DNA of 64,000 nucleotides, taken from assembly GCA_001898965.1 (NCBI GenBank), contig MKVW01000009.1, forward strand, positions 1,712,818 to 1,776,817. The letters run 5' to 3'. Shown here piece after piece: positions 33,001-42,982 of this stretch; the stretch's first letter is position 1, and each line of letters starts with the position of its first letter. The notes under the pieces were generated by a model. The model had not been told where the DNA came from and made no database searches. It saw only the letters and a program-made list of their open reading frames with translations. This DNA is from Rhizobiales bacterium 62-17 (GTDB lineage Bacteria > Pseudomonadota > Alphaproteobacteria > Rhizobiales > Beijerinckiaceae). A program made the position numbers and the translations under genes.

Positions 33001-34919
33001 GCAATCATGCCGCGTGCTTCATCGGCGCGGCCGAGCACGTCGAGAACCTTGGTGACGATGGCTTGGGCATCAAGCCCGGCGCGCGCATACATGCGGTCGG
33101 GCTTATCTTGCTCCAGATAGGCGTCGGGCAGCACCATGGCGCGCACTTTGAGCTGGCCGCTGTCGAGCAGGCCGTCGTCGCTCAAGGCTTGCAGGACATG
33201 CGAACCGAAACCGCCGATCGAACCCTCTTCGATGGTGATCAACACATCATGCTGGGTCGCGAGCTGGCGCAGCAGATCCATGTCGAGCGGCTTGGCGAAG
33301 CGCGCATCGGCGACGGTGGTCGAAAGTCCGTGCGCGGCGAGATCCTCGGCCGCCTTCAGCGCTTCCTTGAGCCGCGTGCCAAGCGACAGCAGCGCGATCT
33401 GCGTACCTTGGCGCAGGATGCGGCCCTTGCCGATCTCCAACACTTGGCCCCGCGCCGGCATATCGACGCCGACGCCCTCGCCACGCGGATAGCGCAGCGC
33501 GATCGGGCCGGAATTATGCGCGGCGGCGGTCGCTACCATATGGACGAGTTCGGCTTCGTCGGCCGCCGCCATCACCACCATGTTCGGCAGGCAGGCGAGA
33601 TAAGCGACGTCGAAAGCGCCCGCATGGGTCGGGCCGTCGGCGCCGACGAGGCCGGCGCGATCGAGCGCGAAGCGCACGGGCAGATTCTGGATCGCCACGT
33701 CATGCACCACCTGATCGTAGCCGCGCTGCAGGAATGTGGAATAGATGGCGCAGAACGGCTTGTAACCTTCGGTGGCAAGACCGGCGGCGAAGGTCACCGC
33801 ATGTTGTTCGGCAATGCCGACATCGAACGTGCGCGTCGGGAAGGCCTGGCCGAACAGATCGAGGCCGGTGCCGGAGGGCATCGCGGCTGTGATGGCGACG
33901 ATCTTGTCGTCGTGCCGCGCCTCGGTGATCAGGCTTTCGGCGAAGACCTTGGTATAGGACGGCGCATTGGCCTTGGGCTTCGACTGCGCGCCGGTGACGA
34001 CGTCGAATGTGTTGACGCCGTGATATTTGTCGTCGGACGCTTCGGCCGGCGGATAGCCCTTGCCCTTCTTCGTCACCACATGCACGAGCACCGGACCATT
34101 GGCATTGTCGCGCACGTTCTTGAGCACCGGCAGCAGGTGATCGAGGTTATGTCCGTCGATCGGGCCGACATAATAGAAGCCCAGTTCCTCGAACAGCGTG
34201 CCGCCCATCCAATAGCCGCGCGAAAACGCTTCCGCCTTCTTGGCCTTCTTGTAGAGAAAGTTCGGCAGATGCGTGGCGAGCTGCTTGGCGGCTTCGCGAA
34301 TGCTGCGATAGGCGCCGCCTGAGACGAGCCGCGCCAGATAGGCCGACATGGCGCCGGTTGGCGGGGCGATCGACATGTCGTTGTCGTTGAGGATGACGAC
34401 GAGGCGCGAATGCAGATGGCCGGCGTTGTTCATCGCCTCGTAGACCATGCCGGCGGAGAGGGCGCCGTCGCCGATCACGCAAATGACTTTATTGTCGCCC
34501 TCGGACAGATCGCGCGCCACGGCCATGCCGAGGCCGGCGGAGATTGACGTCGAGGAATGGGCGGCGCCGAACGGGTCGTATTCGCTTTCGGCCCGGCGGG
34601 TGAAACCGGAGAGACCGCCCGCCTGACGCAGGGTGCGGATACGGTCGCGCCGGCCGGTGAGGATTTTGTGCGGATAGGCCTGGTGGCCGACGTCCCAGAT
34701 CAGCCGGTCCTGCGGTGTGTTGAAAACATAATGCAGGGCGACGGTCAGTTCGACGACGCCAAGGCCAGCGCCGAGATGGCCGCCGGTCACCGAAACAGCA
34801 TCGATCGTCTCCTGGCGCAATTCGTCGGCCAGTTGCTGCAGATCGCCGGAAGGAAGTTCCCGCAACTTGTCGGGGGTAGGAACCCGGTCGAGAAGCGGCG
34901 TTTTCGAAGTTTTTGTCAC
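32997..34919 (-). CDS. dxs: 1-deoxy-D-xylulose-5-phosphate synthase
   Basis: A thiamine-diphosphate enzyme of about 640 residues, condensing pyruvate and glyceraldehyde 3-phosphate in the first step of the MEP isoprenoid pathway. TPP and substrate motifs are clear: [70 protein letters not shown], and [18 protein letters not shown] in the pyrimidine domain. The start is uncertain. A GTG at 34919 ([13 protein letters not shown]) matches the usual family N-terminus, while a TTG at 34952 would add 11 residues; neither has a good ribosome site. The EamA gene follows with a stop-start overlap. Confidence 0.95.
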   Translation of the reverse strand: MTKTSKTPLLDRVPTPDKLRELPSGDLQQLADELRQETIDAVSVTGGHLGAGLGVVELTVALHYVFNTPQDRLIWDVGHQAYPHKILTGRRDRIRTLRQAGGLSGFTRRAESEYDPFGAAHSSTSISAGLGMAVARDLSEGDNKVICVIGDGALSAGMVYEAMNNAGHLHSRLVVILNDNDMSIAPPTGAMSAYLARLVSGGAYRSIREAAKQLATHLPNFLYKKAKKAEAFSRGYWMGGTLFEELGFYYVGPIDGHNLDHLLPVLKNVRDNANGPVLVHVVTKKGKGYPPAEASDDKYHGVNTFDVVTGAQSKPKANAPSYTKVFAESLITEARHDDKIVAITAAMPSGTGLDLFGQAFPTRTFDVGIAEQHAVTFAAGLATEGYKPFCAIYSTFLQRGYDQVVHDVAIQNLPVRFALDRAGLVGADGPTHAGAFDVAYLACLPNMVVMAAADEAELVHMVATAAAHNSGPIALRYPRGEGVGVDMPARGQVLEIGKGRILRQGTQIALLSLGTRLKEALKAAEDLAAHGLSTTVADARFAKPLDMDLLRQLATQHDVLITIEEGSIGGFGSHVLQALSDDGLLDSGQLKVRAMVLPDAYLEQDKPDRMYARAGLDAQAIVTKVLDVLGRADEARGMIA

Positions 34920-34952
34920 TGCGGACCCGAATGTCGCGCCGAATAAGGCCAA

Positions 34953-35357
34953 GGTGGCGTCGTGTACCGCCGGCTTACACCAGTTCGAGCCCCCATGCCA
35001 TCCGCCATGTTGTCTAAGGCCGAACGACCGGGTGGGGCCGTTTTACATCGAGTTTGAGCCGGTTAGCCGCCGAGCCGGTACGGTCCGGGGTTCGTCGCTC
35101 CGGTGGCGGATCGGAACATTACGGTTCTGTAAGGTTCATGTAATGCAACGCATGCATCTTCTTTGGGCAGGCCGTGGTGCCGCCCATCCAGGCGGCGCCT
35201 TAGCCGGCTGAGCCGGATGATGATTTTCCGCTTCATGGTCTAGGTTAAGTAACTCAGAACATCGCCATGATGGCGATTCTCCAAGACCTGTCAGGTAGTT
35301 GTCAGTCGATCACGTTTTTGTGATGGCGGCGCGCTGCGCCATGGGTCGGGGAGGGGC
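34953..35357. other. 405-base divergent intergenic region between dxs and the VirK-like gene
   Basis: No gene is supported here. It contains a compact stem-loop ATCGCCA-TGA-TGGCGAT at 35261-35277, GC-rich stretches around 35040-35110, and a GGGGAGGGG ribosome site just before 35358. It must hold promoters for both divergent genes, but no consensus pair stood out. Confidence 0.5.
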
Positions 35358-36323
35358 ATGAGGGGTTTCGTTGTGTTGTCCAGTCAATCGCTAGGCCAGA
35401 CTCTGACGGTGGCGGACGTAGCCACCCATTTTCGCGCTTTGCTTGGAGGGCGGTTCACCAAGGCGGAAAGGATGTGGCTGATGCGCGCGCCGCTCGCGCC
35501 GCATTCGGCCTTGCTGTGGAGCGCATTCATCTGTCGCTATTTCCGCCGCTATGCCGGCGGTCTGCCGCCGACCCGGGTGCTCAACAAGCCGCTCCGCAAT
35601 TATGGGCGCAATGGGCTGACGCCGCGTCGCAGAGTGAAGCTCATGTTGGCCCATTACCGGCTCCTGGCCGAATTGGCCGACGACCGCCTGGTCGGCGCCG
35701 CCTGTACCTTTCAGCCCCAGACCGTGACAACTTTGCAGGGCAAGCGCGCGAGCTATCGCGTGACCGTCAGCAACACCACCCGCTTGGCCATGACGCGGGA
35801 GGGCGAACTCGGGCTGATGTTGGAGCGGGACGATGGCTTGTTGCTCGCCAAGATGGCGCTCCTCCTTGGGGAAACGGACGGTAAACCCGTGATCGCCATC
35901 GGTGGCTTGCAAGGCAATAAGGATGGCAAACAGGCCGTCGTGACGGCAACACGGGATTTGCACGGCCTGCGGCCGAAAGATGCCTTGCTGTTGGCCGCCC
36001 GCAGCCTCGCTACAGCCTTCGGCATTGAAACCATTCATGCGATCAGCAATGCTCAGCACGTGATCGACGGCCGCAGCAGTAATTATGATGCCTATTGGCT
36101 GGAGCGGGGCGCCACGCCGGGCGCTCCTTTTGGCTTCGTCATGCCGGCGCAGATGGCCGTCGCCGAACCGACCACCGGCCGCGATCTCATCAAGGCACAG
36201 CTCGTGCAGGGCGCGTCCGCTTATTTCATGTCTCATCTGAGAAACAAGCGCCTTCCAGCCGAACTGTCGCCGGATCACATTGAGGCCGCCTGCCAACGCA
36301 AACCGAGCCTCGCGATCTGCTGA
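35358..36323 (+). CDS. VirK/YbjX (DUF535) family protein
   Basis: A 321-residue protein of the DUF535 family, named for Shigella VirK and E. coli YbjX. Signatures are RVLNKPLRNYGRNGLTPRRRVKLMLAHYRLL, IAIGGLQGNKDG, RDLHGLRPKDALLLAARSLA, and SNYDAYWLERGATPGAPFGFVMP. In enterobacteria members affect envelope stress and antimicrobial peptide resistance, but the activity is not known. No signal peptide or membrane segment is seen. It has a strong GGGGAGGGG ribosome site, and is followed 167 bases later by an HdeD-like gene. Confidence 0.85.
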   Translation: MRGFVVLSSQSLGQTLTVADVATHFRALLGGRFTKAERMWLMRAPLAPHSALLWSAFICRYFRRYAGGLPPTRVLNKPLRNYGRNGLTPRRRVKLMLAHYRLLAELADDRLVGAACTFQPQTVTTLQGKRASYRVTVSNTTRLAMTREGELGLMLERDDGLLLAKMALLLGETDGKPVIAIGGLQGNKDGKQAVVTATRDLHGLRPKDALLLAARSLATAFGIETIHAISNAQHVIDGRSSNYDAYWLERGATPGAPFGFVMPAQMAVAEPTTGRDLIKAQLVQGASAYFMSHLRNKRLPAELSPDHIEAACQRKPSLAIC

Positions 36324-36490
36324 AGCCGCGATACCTCGGTCTTTTCGAGCTTTAGAATGCCTCCGGTCGTGGACAGCGGACCCTCGAACGCCTATGGGAA
36401 CGGGGTCGTCGGCGCATGTCGCGGCGATCGGGAGGATCATGAGAAAAACGCAGCGGGAAAATACACGGCGAGAACTGCGGAGCGGCACTG

Positions 36491-37111
36491 GTGAGCGATA
36501 AGTCCGCCGAAGCAGCGGAACGCGATGCCTTCCGTGCCTATCTCGCAACGGCTGTGGCGCGTCTCGCGCCGCGTTCCCGCGCGCTCGTCATCGCTGGGAT
36601 CATTATCGTCGTACTCGGTGTGGCCCTGGTCGCCATTGTCACCCAGTCGCGCGTGGTTTCACTGATCCCGGCAGGCATATTGATGGCGCTCGCCGGTTTG
36701 TTCGAGCTCGGTATCGGCCACAATGCCCGTGGTGATGACGCGCGCACCACGCCGTGGGCACGAGCCGCCGTGTTGAACATCTTTGCCGGCCTCTTTGTCA
36801 TTGCAGCGCCGTTTCTGTCACTGGCCTGGCTGTCGGGGTTGGCGGGCATGTGTGTCTTGGCTGCCGGCGTCGTCCGCTTGCGTTGCGATTTCGCCCTGCC
36901 GCTCGCCCATCGCAGCGCCATCATGCCGATCTCGGCGGCCGTCACCGCGCTAATCGGCGTATTGATCGTCACCCGTTGGCCGGGCGAAAATCTGGTGCTG
37001 ATCGGCCTTCTGTTTGGTGTCGAGATGATCGTGCGCGGCTGGGCCTGGGTTGGCTTTGGCGTGACCTTGCGCCGCGCTTTGAATCGCGTTGTCCGTCAAG
37101 AAAGATCGTAA
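36491..37111 (+). CDS. HdeD-like (DUF308) membrane protein
   Basis: A 206-residue inner-membrane protein with six predicted helices after a short cytosolic N-terminus. The repeated pattern of ALVIAGIIIVVLGVALVAIV, SLIPAGILMALAGLFELGIG, AAVLNIFAGLFVIAAPFLSL and AVTALIGVLIVTRWPGENLVLIGLLFGVEMIVRGWAWV is the DUF308/HdeD organisation. E. coli HdeD is tied to acid resistance at high density. The start is a GTG at 36491. It may be read with the VirK-like gene upstream. Confidence 0.85.
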   Translation: MSDKSAEAAERDAFRAYLATAVARLAPRSRALVIAGIIIVVLGVALVAIVTQSRVVSLIPAGILMALAGLFELGIGHNARGDDARTTPWARAAVLNIFAGLFVIAAPFLSLAWLSGLAGMCVLAAGVVRLRCDFALPLAHRSAIMPISAAVTALIGVLIVTRWPGENLVLIGLLFGVEMIVRGWAWVGFGVTLRRALNRVVRQERS

Positions 37112-37275
37112 CCGGCTAAATTCATTGGCCTTTTACTCAAATTGACGATTGTGGGCCCGCCCGCCACACGGTCGATTGCGCATTTTGCTGCTTTGCGTCA
37201 AACATCGGCCCCGCGTAGGCCCCGCCGCTGGATTGGGGGGCGAGGCCGTGGTGAGCTCTTAAGAGGCCAGAATCT

Positions 37276-39954
37276 ATGAGCAAATGGGTCTATACATTCG
37301 GCGACGGTAAGGCTGAAGGCACCGGCGAGATGCGCAATCTGCTGGGTGGCAAGGGCGCGAACCTCGCTGAAATGGCTAACCTGGGCCTTCCGGTCCCCCC
37401 CGGTTTCACCATCACCACCGAACTTTGCACCTGGTTTTATGCCAACGGCAAAACCTATCCGGCGGAGCTGAAGCCGGCGGTCGAGGATGCGCTGGCCCAT
37501 ATCGGCAAGATCGCCGGCCGCACGTTCGGTGACAATACCAATCCGCTGCTCGTGTCGGTGCGTTCGGGCGCCCGCGCGTCCATGCCCGGCATGATGGACA
37601 CGGTGCTCAATCTCGGCCTCAACGACGTCACCGTCGATGCCATTGCCAAGAATGCCGGTGACACGCGTTTCGCCTGGGATTCCTATCGCCGCTTCATTCA
37701 GATGTATTCGAACGTGGTGCTCGATATCGACCACCACAATTTCGAAGACCTGCTCGACGAATATAAGGACCGCAAGGGCTTCACCCTCGACACCGATCTG
37801 GGCGAAGCGGATTGGCGCGTGCTCGTTGGCCAATACAAAGAGGTTGTGGCGCGCGAGAGCGGCAAGCCTTTCCCTCAGGATCCGCGCGAACAGTTGTGGG
37901 GCGCGGTCGGCGCGGTGTTCTCTTCGTGGATGAACCAACGCGCCATCACCTATCGTCGGCTCAATTCGATTCCCGAGAGCTGGGGCACCGCGGTCACCGT
38001 GCAGGCGATGGTCTTCGGCAACATGGGCGAAACGTCGGCCACCGGCGTCGCCTTCACCCGTAATCCTTCGACCGGCGAGAACGAGCTCTATGGTGAGTTC
38101 CTGATCAACGCCCAGGGCGAAGACGTGGTGGCGGGCATTCGCACGCCGCAAAACATTACCGAAGTGGCGCGCAAGGCCGCTGGTTCCGACAAGCCGTCGA
38201 TGGAGACGGCCCTGCCGGAGTGCTTCAAGGAATTCGTCCGCGTTACGCAACTGCTCGAAAAGCACTATCGTGACATGCAGGACATGGAATTCACCGTCGA
38301 GCGCGGCAAACTGTGGATGCTGCAGACGCGCAACGGCAAGCGCACGGCCAAGGCGGCCCTGCGCATCGCCGTCGACATGGCCAATGACGGCCTGATCACG
38401 CGCGACGAAGCGGTTGGCAAGGTCGAGCCTGCCGCACTCGATCAATTGCTGCATCCGACCATCGATCCGAAGGCCAAGCGTGACATTCTCGCCACCGGCC
38501 TGCCGGCTTCGCCCGGCGCTGCGTCCGGCGAAATCGTCTTCAATTCCGACGAGGCCGAAACGCTTAAGGCAGCTGGCCATAAGGTCATCCTCGTGCGCGT
38601 CGAGACCTCGCCGGAAGACATTCACGGCATGCATGCGTCCGAAGGCATTCTCACCACCCGTGGCGGCATGACCTCGCACGCTGCCGTCGTGGCGCGCGGC
38701 ATGGGCAAGCCTTGCGTGTCGGGTGCGGGTTCGATCCGCGTCGACTACAACAAGGGTGAGCTGGTGGCCGCCGGCAAACCCCTGCGCAAGGGCGATATCA
38801 TCACCATCGATGGTTCGACCGGCCAGGTTCTCAACGGCGCCGTGCCGATGCTGGAGCCGGAACTGTCGGGCGAATTCGCCACTTTGATGGGCTGGGCCGA
38901 CAAGGTGCGGCGCATGAAGGTGCGCACCAATGCCGAGACGCCGGTCGATGCGCGCGTGGCGCGCAATTTCGGTGCCGATGGCATTGGCTTGTGCCGCACC
39001 GAACATATGTTCTTCGAGGGCGATCGTATCGTCGCCGTGCGCGAAATGATTCTCGCCGACGACGAAAAGGGCCGTCGCGCTGCGCTCGCCAAGCTCTTGC
39101 CGATGCAGCGCCAGGACTTCGCCGAACTGTTCGAGATCATGTCGGGTCTGCCGGTGACGATCCGTCTGCTCGATCCGCCGCTGCACGAATTCCTGCCTCA
39201 TACGGAGGAGGAGATCGCCGAAGTGGCGCAGGCGATGAACACCAGCGCCGAAAAGCTCAAGCGCCGCGCCGCCGAATTGCACGAGTTCAACCCGATGCTC
39301 GGCTTCCGGGGCGTGCGCATCGCCATCGCTTATCCGGAAATCGCTGAAATGCAGGCGCGTGCCATTTTCGAAGGCGCGGTGGAAGCCAGCAAGAAGACCG
39401 GCCAGCCGGTGACGGCTGAAGTCATGGTGCCGCTGGTAATGACCAAGGCGGAACTCGATCTGACCAAGGCGCGCATCGATGCCATGGCGGAAGCGGTGGA
39501 AAAGGAAACCGGCGTCAAAGTGCCCTATATCGTCGGCACGATGATCGAATTGCCGCGCGCCGCGCTGCGCGCCGGCGAGATCGCCGAAAGCGCCGAATTC
39601 TTCTCCTTCGGCACCAACGATCTAACGCAGACGGCGCTCGGCATTTCCCGTGACGACGCGGCGTCCTTCCTGGGTCCCTATACGACCAAGGGTATTCTGG
39701 CGTCCGATCCGTTCGTCACCATCGATCAGGAAGGTGTCGGCGAACTGGTGCAGATCGCGGCCGAACGCGGCAACAAGACCCGCCCGGGCATCAAGCTCGG
39801 CATCTGCGGCGAACATGGTGGCGATCCGGCTTCGATCCAGTTCTGCGAGAAGGTGGGTCTCGATTACGTGTCGTGCTCGCCCTATCGCGTGCCCATCGCC
39901 CGCCTCGCGGCGGCGCAGGCGGCGCTCGGCAAGGCGGCTGCCAGCACAGCCTGA
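37276..39954 (+). CDS. ppdK: Pyruvate, phosphate dikinase
   Basis: An 892-residue enzyme that interconverts pyruvate, ATP and phosphate with phosphoenolpyruvate, AMP and pyrophosphate. The N-terminal nucleotide-binding domain shows LGGKGANLAEMANLGLPVPPGFTITT and SVRSGARASMPGMMDTVLNLG. The phosphohistidine domain has GGMTSHAAVVARGMGKPCVSG near residue 460, containing the catalytic His. The PEP-binding barrel has GADGIGLCRTEHMFF, the SFGTNDLTQTALGISRDD stretch and the catalytic Cys in GICGEHGGDP. Length is as usual for bacterial PPDK. It supports gluconeogenesis from C3 acids and is preceded by a modest ribosome site (AAGAGG). Confidence 0.97.
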   Translation: MSKWVYTFGDGKAEGTGEMRNLLGGKGANLAEMANLGLPVPPGFTITTELCTWFYANGKTYPAELKPAVEDALAHIGKIAGRTFGDNTNPLLVSVRSGARASMPGMMDTVLNLGLNDVTVDAIAKNAGDTRFAWDSYRRFIQMYSNVVLDIDHHNFEDLLDEYKDRKGFTLDTDLGEADWRVLVGQYKEVVARESGKPFPQDPREQLWGAVGAVFSSWMNQRAITYRRLNSIPESWGTAVTVQAMVFGNMGETSATGVAFTRNPSTGENELYGEFLINAQGEDVVAGIRTPQNITEVARKAAGSDKPSMETALPECFKEFVRVTQLLEKHYRDMQDMEFTVERGKLWMLQTRNGKRTAKAALRIAVDMANDGLITRDEAVGKVEPAALDQLLHPTIDPKAKRDILATGLPASPGAASGEIVFNSDEAETLKAAGHKVILVRVETSPEDIHGMHASEGILTTRGGMTSHAAVVARGMGKPCVSGAGSIRVDYNKGELVAAGKPLRKGDIITIDGSTGQVLNGAVPMLEPELSGEFATLMGWADKVRRMKVRTNAETPVDARVARNFGADGIGLCRTEHMFFEGDRIVAVREMILADDEKGRRAALAKLLPMQRQDFAELFEIMSGLPVTIRLLDPPLHEFLPHTEEEIAEVAQAMNTSAEKLKRRAAELHEFNPMLGFRGVRIAIAYPEIAEMQARAIFEGAVEASKKTGQPVTAEVMVPLVMTKAELDLTKARIDAMAEAVEKETGVKVPYIVGTMIELPRAALRAGEIAESAEFFSFGTNDLTQTALGISRDDAASFLGPYTTKGILASDPFVTIDQEGVGELVQIAAERGNKTRPGIKLGICGEHGGDPASIQFCEKVGLDYVSCSPYRVPIARLAAAQAALGKAAASTA

Positions 39955-40030
39955 GAACGCTCGTGCGCGACTTTTCCGGCCTCTTCCTGTGATCGCAGGG
40001 AGAGGCCGCGTCATTTTGGGCCGGTGGTCA

Positions 40031-40076
40031 CTAAAAACCCCAGGCAAAATGCTATTTCGATCGAAACCCAATTTGC
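40031..40076 (-). repeat. Hairpin-forming intergenic repeat, copy C
   Basis: GCAAAATGCTATTTCGATCGAAACCCAATTTGC at 40044-40076 forms an imperfect hairpin, preceded on the plus strand by AAACCCCAG (40036-40043). Read on the minus strand this gives GCAAATTGGGTTTCG, TTTTGCCTGGGGTTTTT, matching copy B (42801-42894) in order and spacing. The distal TTGTTTTGACGCGT element is not conserved here. Confidence 0.6.
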
Positions 40077-40117
40077 TCTGGCGCGTCGAACAGATAAATC
40101 CTTTCTAATGTGAAAGA

Positions 40118-40139
40118 GATGGTTTACATGTAAACCATC
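40118..40139. promoter_or_regulatory. Perfect 22-base palindrome upstream of ETF-QO, candidate operator
   Basis: Two 11-base arms GATGGTTTACA / TGTAAACCATC meet without a spacer, ending 24 bases before the ATG at 40164. The length, symmetry and position suit a dimeric repressor of the TetR or GntR type. No regulator gene is adjacent, so it would act from elsewhere. Confidence 0.65.
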
Positions 40140-40163
40140 AGGGGAAAATGGGATCGAGGAACC

Positions 40164-41846
40164 ATGGCTGAGACCGATGCTGCCGAACTGCCCGAACGCG
40201 AGGGCATGGATTACGACGTTGTCGTGGTCGGCGGTGGTCCGGCGGGCCTCGCCGCCGCCATCCACCTGAAACAGGTGGCCCCTGACGCGAGTGTCGTGGT
40301 CGTGGAAAAGGGCTCCGAGGTCGGCGCCCACATTCTGTCGGGCGCGGTGATCGATCCGATCGGTCTCGACCGGCTCTTGCCCGATTGGCGCCAGGACGAG
40401 GCGCGTCCGCTGACCACGGAGGTCAGCGCCGATCGCTTCTACCTGCTCGGTCATTCCGGCGGCGTGCGTCTGCCCAATATCCTGATGCCGCGCCTGATGA
40501 ACAATCATGGCAATTTCGTCGGCTCGCTCGCCAATGTGACGCGCTATCTCGCCACCCGCGCCGAGGCGCTGGGCGTCGAAATCTATCCAGGCTTTGCCGC
40601 CGCCGAACTGCTTTACGACGACAATGGCGCGGTGCGCGGCATCGCCACCGGCGACATGGGCGTTTCACGCGAGGGCAAGCACAAGGACGGTTTCACGCGC
40701 GGCATGGAACTACGCGGCAAATATACCTTGCTGGCGGAAGGTGCACGCGGCTCGCTGAGCAAGCAGGCCATCGCGCGCTTCGAACTGGCCGCCGATCGCG
40801 AACCGCAAAAGTTTGGCATCGGCTTGAAGGAGCTGTGGCAGATCGATCCGGCGAAACATCAGCCGGGTCTGGTGCAGCATTCCTTCGGTTGGCCTCTGAC
40901 GAACGATACGGGCGGCGGTTCTTTCCTCTATCATTTCGAGGATGGCCTGGTGTCTGTCGGTTTCGTCGTGCACTTGAATTATTCGAATCCGACCCTGTCG
41001 CCGTTCGATGAATTCCAGCGCTTCAAAACCCATCCGATGATTGCGCCGATCTTCGAGGGCGGCAAGCGCATCTCCTATGGCGCGCGCGCCATCACCGAGG
41101 GCGGCTATCAGAGCGTGCCGAAACTGTGTTTCCCCGGCGGCGCGCTCATCGGCTGCTCTGCGGGCTTCGTCAACGTGCCGCGCATCAAGGGTTCGCACAA
41201 CGCCATTCTCTCCGGCATGCTCGCCGCCGAACATGTGGCGAAGGCGCTGGAAGCCGGCCGCAGCCATGACGAACTGCTCGGTTATGAAGACGCGTGGCGC
41301 ACCTCCGACATCGGTCGCGATCTCTACAAGGTGCGCAACGTCAAGCCGTTGTGGTCGAAGCTCGGCACGATGATCGGCATCGGTCTTGGCGGCATCGACA
41401 TGTGGATCAACGAACTGTTCGGCTTCTCGCTGTTCGGCACGCTAAAACATGGCAAGCCGGATTTCGCGACGTTGAAGCCGCTGTCGCAGGTCAAGCCCAT
41501 CGTCTATCCGCGTCCGGACGGCAAAGTGTCGTTCGACAAACTGTCGTCGGTCTTTCTGTCGAGCACCAATCATGAGGAGGATCAGCCGGTCCATCTCAAG
41601 CTCGCCGATCCGTCGATTCCCATTCGCGAAAATCTGCCCGAATACGGCGAGCCGGCGCGGCTCTATTGCCCGGCCGGCGTCTATGAAGTGGTCTATGCGG
41701 ACGATGTGAAGAAGACCGATCCGCGTTTCGTCATCAACGCGCAGAACTGCGTCCACTGCAAAACCTGCGACATCAAGGATCCAGCGCAGAACATCAATTG
41801 GGTGGTGCCGGAAGGGGGCGGCGGCCCCAATTATCCGAACATGTAA
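40164..41846 (+). CDS. Electron transfer flavoprotein-ubiquinone oxidoreductase
   Basis: A 560-residue membrane-associated flavoprotein that passes electrons from reduced ETF to ubiquinone, draining acyl-CoA and amine dehydrogenases. The FAD fold starts [21 protein letters not shown], with [16 protein letters not shown] following. Mid-sequence [30 protein letters not shown] is typical, and the membrane-binding loop is around residues 415-440. The C-terminal [4Fe-4S] cluster is ligated by Cys residues in [12 protein letters not shown] and [18 protein letters not shown] perfect palindrome lies just upstream, implying specific repression. Confidence 0.96.
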   Translation: MAETDAAELPEREGMDYDVVVVGGGPAGLAAAIHLKQVAPDASVVVVEKGSEVGAHILSGAVIDPIGLDRLLPDWRQDEARPLTTEVSADRFYLLGHSGGVRLPNILMPRLMNNHGNFVGSLANVTRYLATRAEALGVEIYPGFAAAELLYDDNGAVRGIATGDMGVSREGKHKDGFTRGMELRGKYTLLAEGARGSLSKQAIARFELAADREPQKFGIGLKELWQIDPAKHQPGLVQHSFGWPLTNDTGGGSFLYHFEDGLVSVGFVVHLNYSNPTLSPFDEFQRFKTHPMIAPIFEGGKRISYGARAITEGGYQSVPKLCFPGGALIGCSAGFVNVPRIKGSHNAILSGMLAAEHVAKALEAGRSHDELLGYEDAWRTSDIGRDLYKVRNVKPLWSKLGTMIGIGLGGIDMWINELFGFSLFGTLKHGKPDFATLKPLSQVKPIVYPRPDGKVSFDKLSSVFLSSTNHEEDQPVHLKLADPSIPIRENLPEYGEPARLYCPAGVYEVVYADDVKKTDPRFVINAQNCVHCKTCDIKDPAQNINWVVPEGGGGPNYPNM

Positions 41847-41866
41847 CGGGCCAAGGCGCGCGGTTC

Positions 41867-42202
41867 ATGACGCAGATCGGCTTTTCGCTTTCGATCTATC
41901 TGGCGGCGGCTTTGGCCGAGATCGCCGGTTGCTTTGCGTTTTGGATGTGGCTGCGCCGCGCCGCTTCGATCGTCTGGCTACTGCCAGCCTTGGTGGCGCT
42001 GTCGGCCTTCGCTTTCCTTCTGACACGCATTGAAAGCGACACGGCCGGCCGCGCTTATGCGGCCTATGGCGGCGTTTACATCGCCGCGTCCATCGCCTGG
42101 ATCTGGCTTGTCGAAGGTCAGCGCCCCGATCGCTGGGATATGACGGGCGGTGCCATCTGTCTTGTCGGCGCGGCGGTCATTCTACTCGCGCCGCGCAGCT
42201 AA
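41867..42202 (+). CDS. YnfA/UPF0060 family membrane protein
   Basis: A 111-residue protein with four transmembrane helices. The family pattern is [71 protein letters not shown] and [17 protein letters not shown], almost end to end. It resembles small multidrug-resistance-like transporters but no transport function is settled. The ATG at 41867 gives the standard N-terminus and lies 20 bases after ETF-QO. Its stop overlaps the convergent alkyltransferase stop by four bases. Confidence 0.93.
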   Translation: MTQIGFSLSIYLAAALAEIAGCFAFWMWLRRAASIVWLLPALVALSAFAFLLTRIESDTAGRAYAAYGGVYIAASIAWIWLVEGQRPDRWDMTGGAICLVGAAVILLAPRS

Positions 42203-42759
42203 AGCCGATTGAACAAGTCCGGCTCGCTCTTGAACACGCTCTCGATCGCCAACAGCTTGCGCTTGGTGTGAATGCTGCCGAAAGCTGAGAAACCGCCGAC
42301 CTTGCCGCCCGCCGCCAGCACGCGATGGCATGGCACGATGATCGTCACCGGATTGCGCCCAAGCGCCTGGCCCACCGCCTGCGCCAACAGAGGATCGCCG
42401 CCAATCTGTTTGGCGATGTCGCCATAGCTGCGGGTTTCGCCAGGCGGTATGGCGCGCGCGATGTCGTAGACGGTGCGATTGAGGTCCGGCACACCGGTGA
42501 GATCGAGGCGGATCGTCGACAGGTCGACTTTTTCGCCACGCAGGAGTTTTTGCACGGCGGCGATGGCGGCCGCAGCCTCGGGCGACGGCTCTTTTTCCTC
42601 GATGTCGGGAAAGCTTTTGCGGATATGCGTACGCGCGACCTCGGGGCTCGCCTCCGGCAAACGCAGCGCGGCGATGCCATTCTGCGTCCAAACGAGGAGG
42701 CATACGCCAACCGGCGTGTCGAACTGCGCGAAACCTTGATTCTCGGCGTTTCCAGACAT
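42199..42759 (-). CDS. Methylated-DNA-protein-cysteine methyltransferase (O6-alkylguanine repair)
   Basis: A 186-residue suicide repair protein that takes the alkyl group from O6-alkylguanine onto its own cysteine. The active site is [19 protein letters not shown] with acceptor Cys144. The DNA-binding helix is [27 protein letters not shown]. The N-terminal part is the short Ogt-type domain and there is no AraC-like Ada domain, so it is a direct repair enzyme rather than a regulator. Its start at 42759 faces the intergenic repeat copy B. Confidence 0.94.
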   Translation of the reverse strand: MSGNAENQGFAQFDTPVGVCLLVWTQNGIAALRLPEASPEVARTHIRKSFPDIEEKEPSPEAAAAIAAVQKLLRGEKVDLSTIRLDLTGVPDLNRTVYDIARAIPPGETRSYGDIAKQIGGDPLLAQAVGQALGRNPVTIIVPCHRVLAAGGKVGGFSAFGSIHTKRKLLAIESVFKSEPDLFNRL

Positions 42760-42800
42760 GCCACATGATAGCGCGCGTTCCGGCGTTCTCCAATTGATCC

Positions 42801-42894
42801 CATAGCGTTTTGCGGTTTGACGAAGTCAAACGCCACAAAGACGCGTCAAAACAAATCCCAGGCAAAATTGCGTTTTGTCGAAACGCAATTTGCC
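42801..42894 (-). repeat. Hairpin-forming intergenic repeat, copy B
   Basis: GGCAAAATTGCGTTT (42861-42875) pairs with AAACGCAATTTGCC (42881-42894), with one unpaired A as in copy A. ACGCGTCAAAACAA at 42841-42854 is the exact reverse complement of the element in copy A. A second hairpin, GTTTGAC-GAA-GTCAAAC, lies at 42815-42831. The copy fills much of the 223-base gap between the alkyltransferase and maleylacetoacetate isomerase genes. Confidence 0.75.
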
Positions 42895-42982
42895 GCAGCA
42901 ATTGACCTCATCGCCTTCGGCTGTATCTTGCGCCGCAATCCCGCCCAAGCGGGGCAATCCGTTCCGTGTTGCGGGAGGTCTT

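Noticed and set aside
32964..34322. A 452-residue plus-strand frame opposite dxs
   Set aside because: Antisense to a clear dxs gene and lacking any recognisable domain or ribosome site.
37130..37180. TGTGG-N9-CCACA upstream of ppdK as an operator
   Set aside because: Arms are short and GC-rich, and the sequence is not repeated elsewhere, so it is not distinguishable from background.
37198..39282. A 694-residue open frame on the minus strand opposite ppdK
   Set aside because: It lies wholly within ppdK in the antisense direction, is rich in His/Arg/Gly with no family resemblance, and is the expected by-product of GC-rich third positions.
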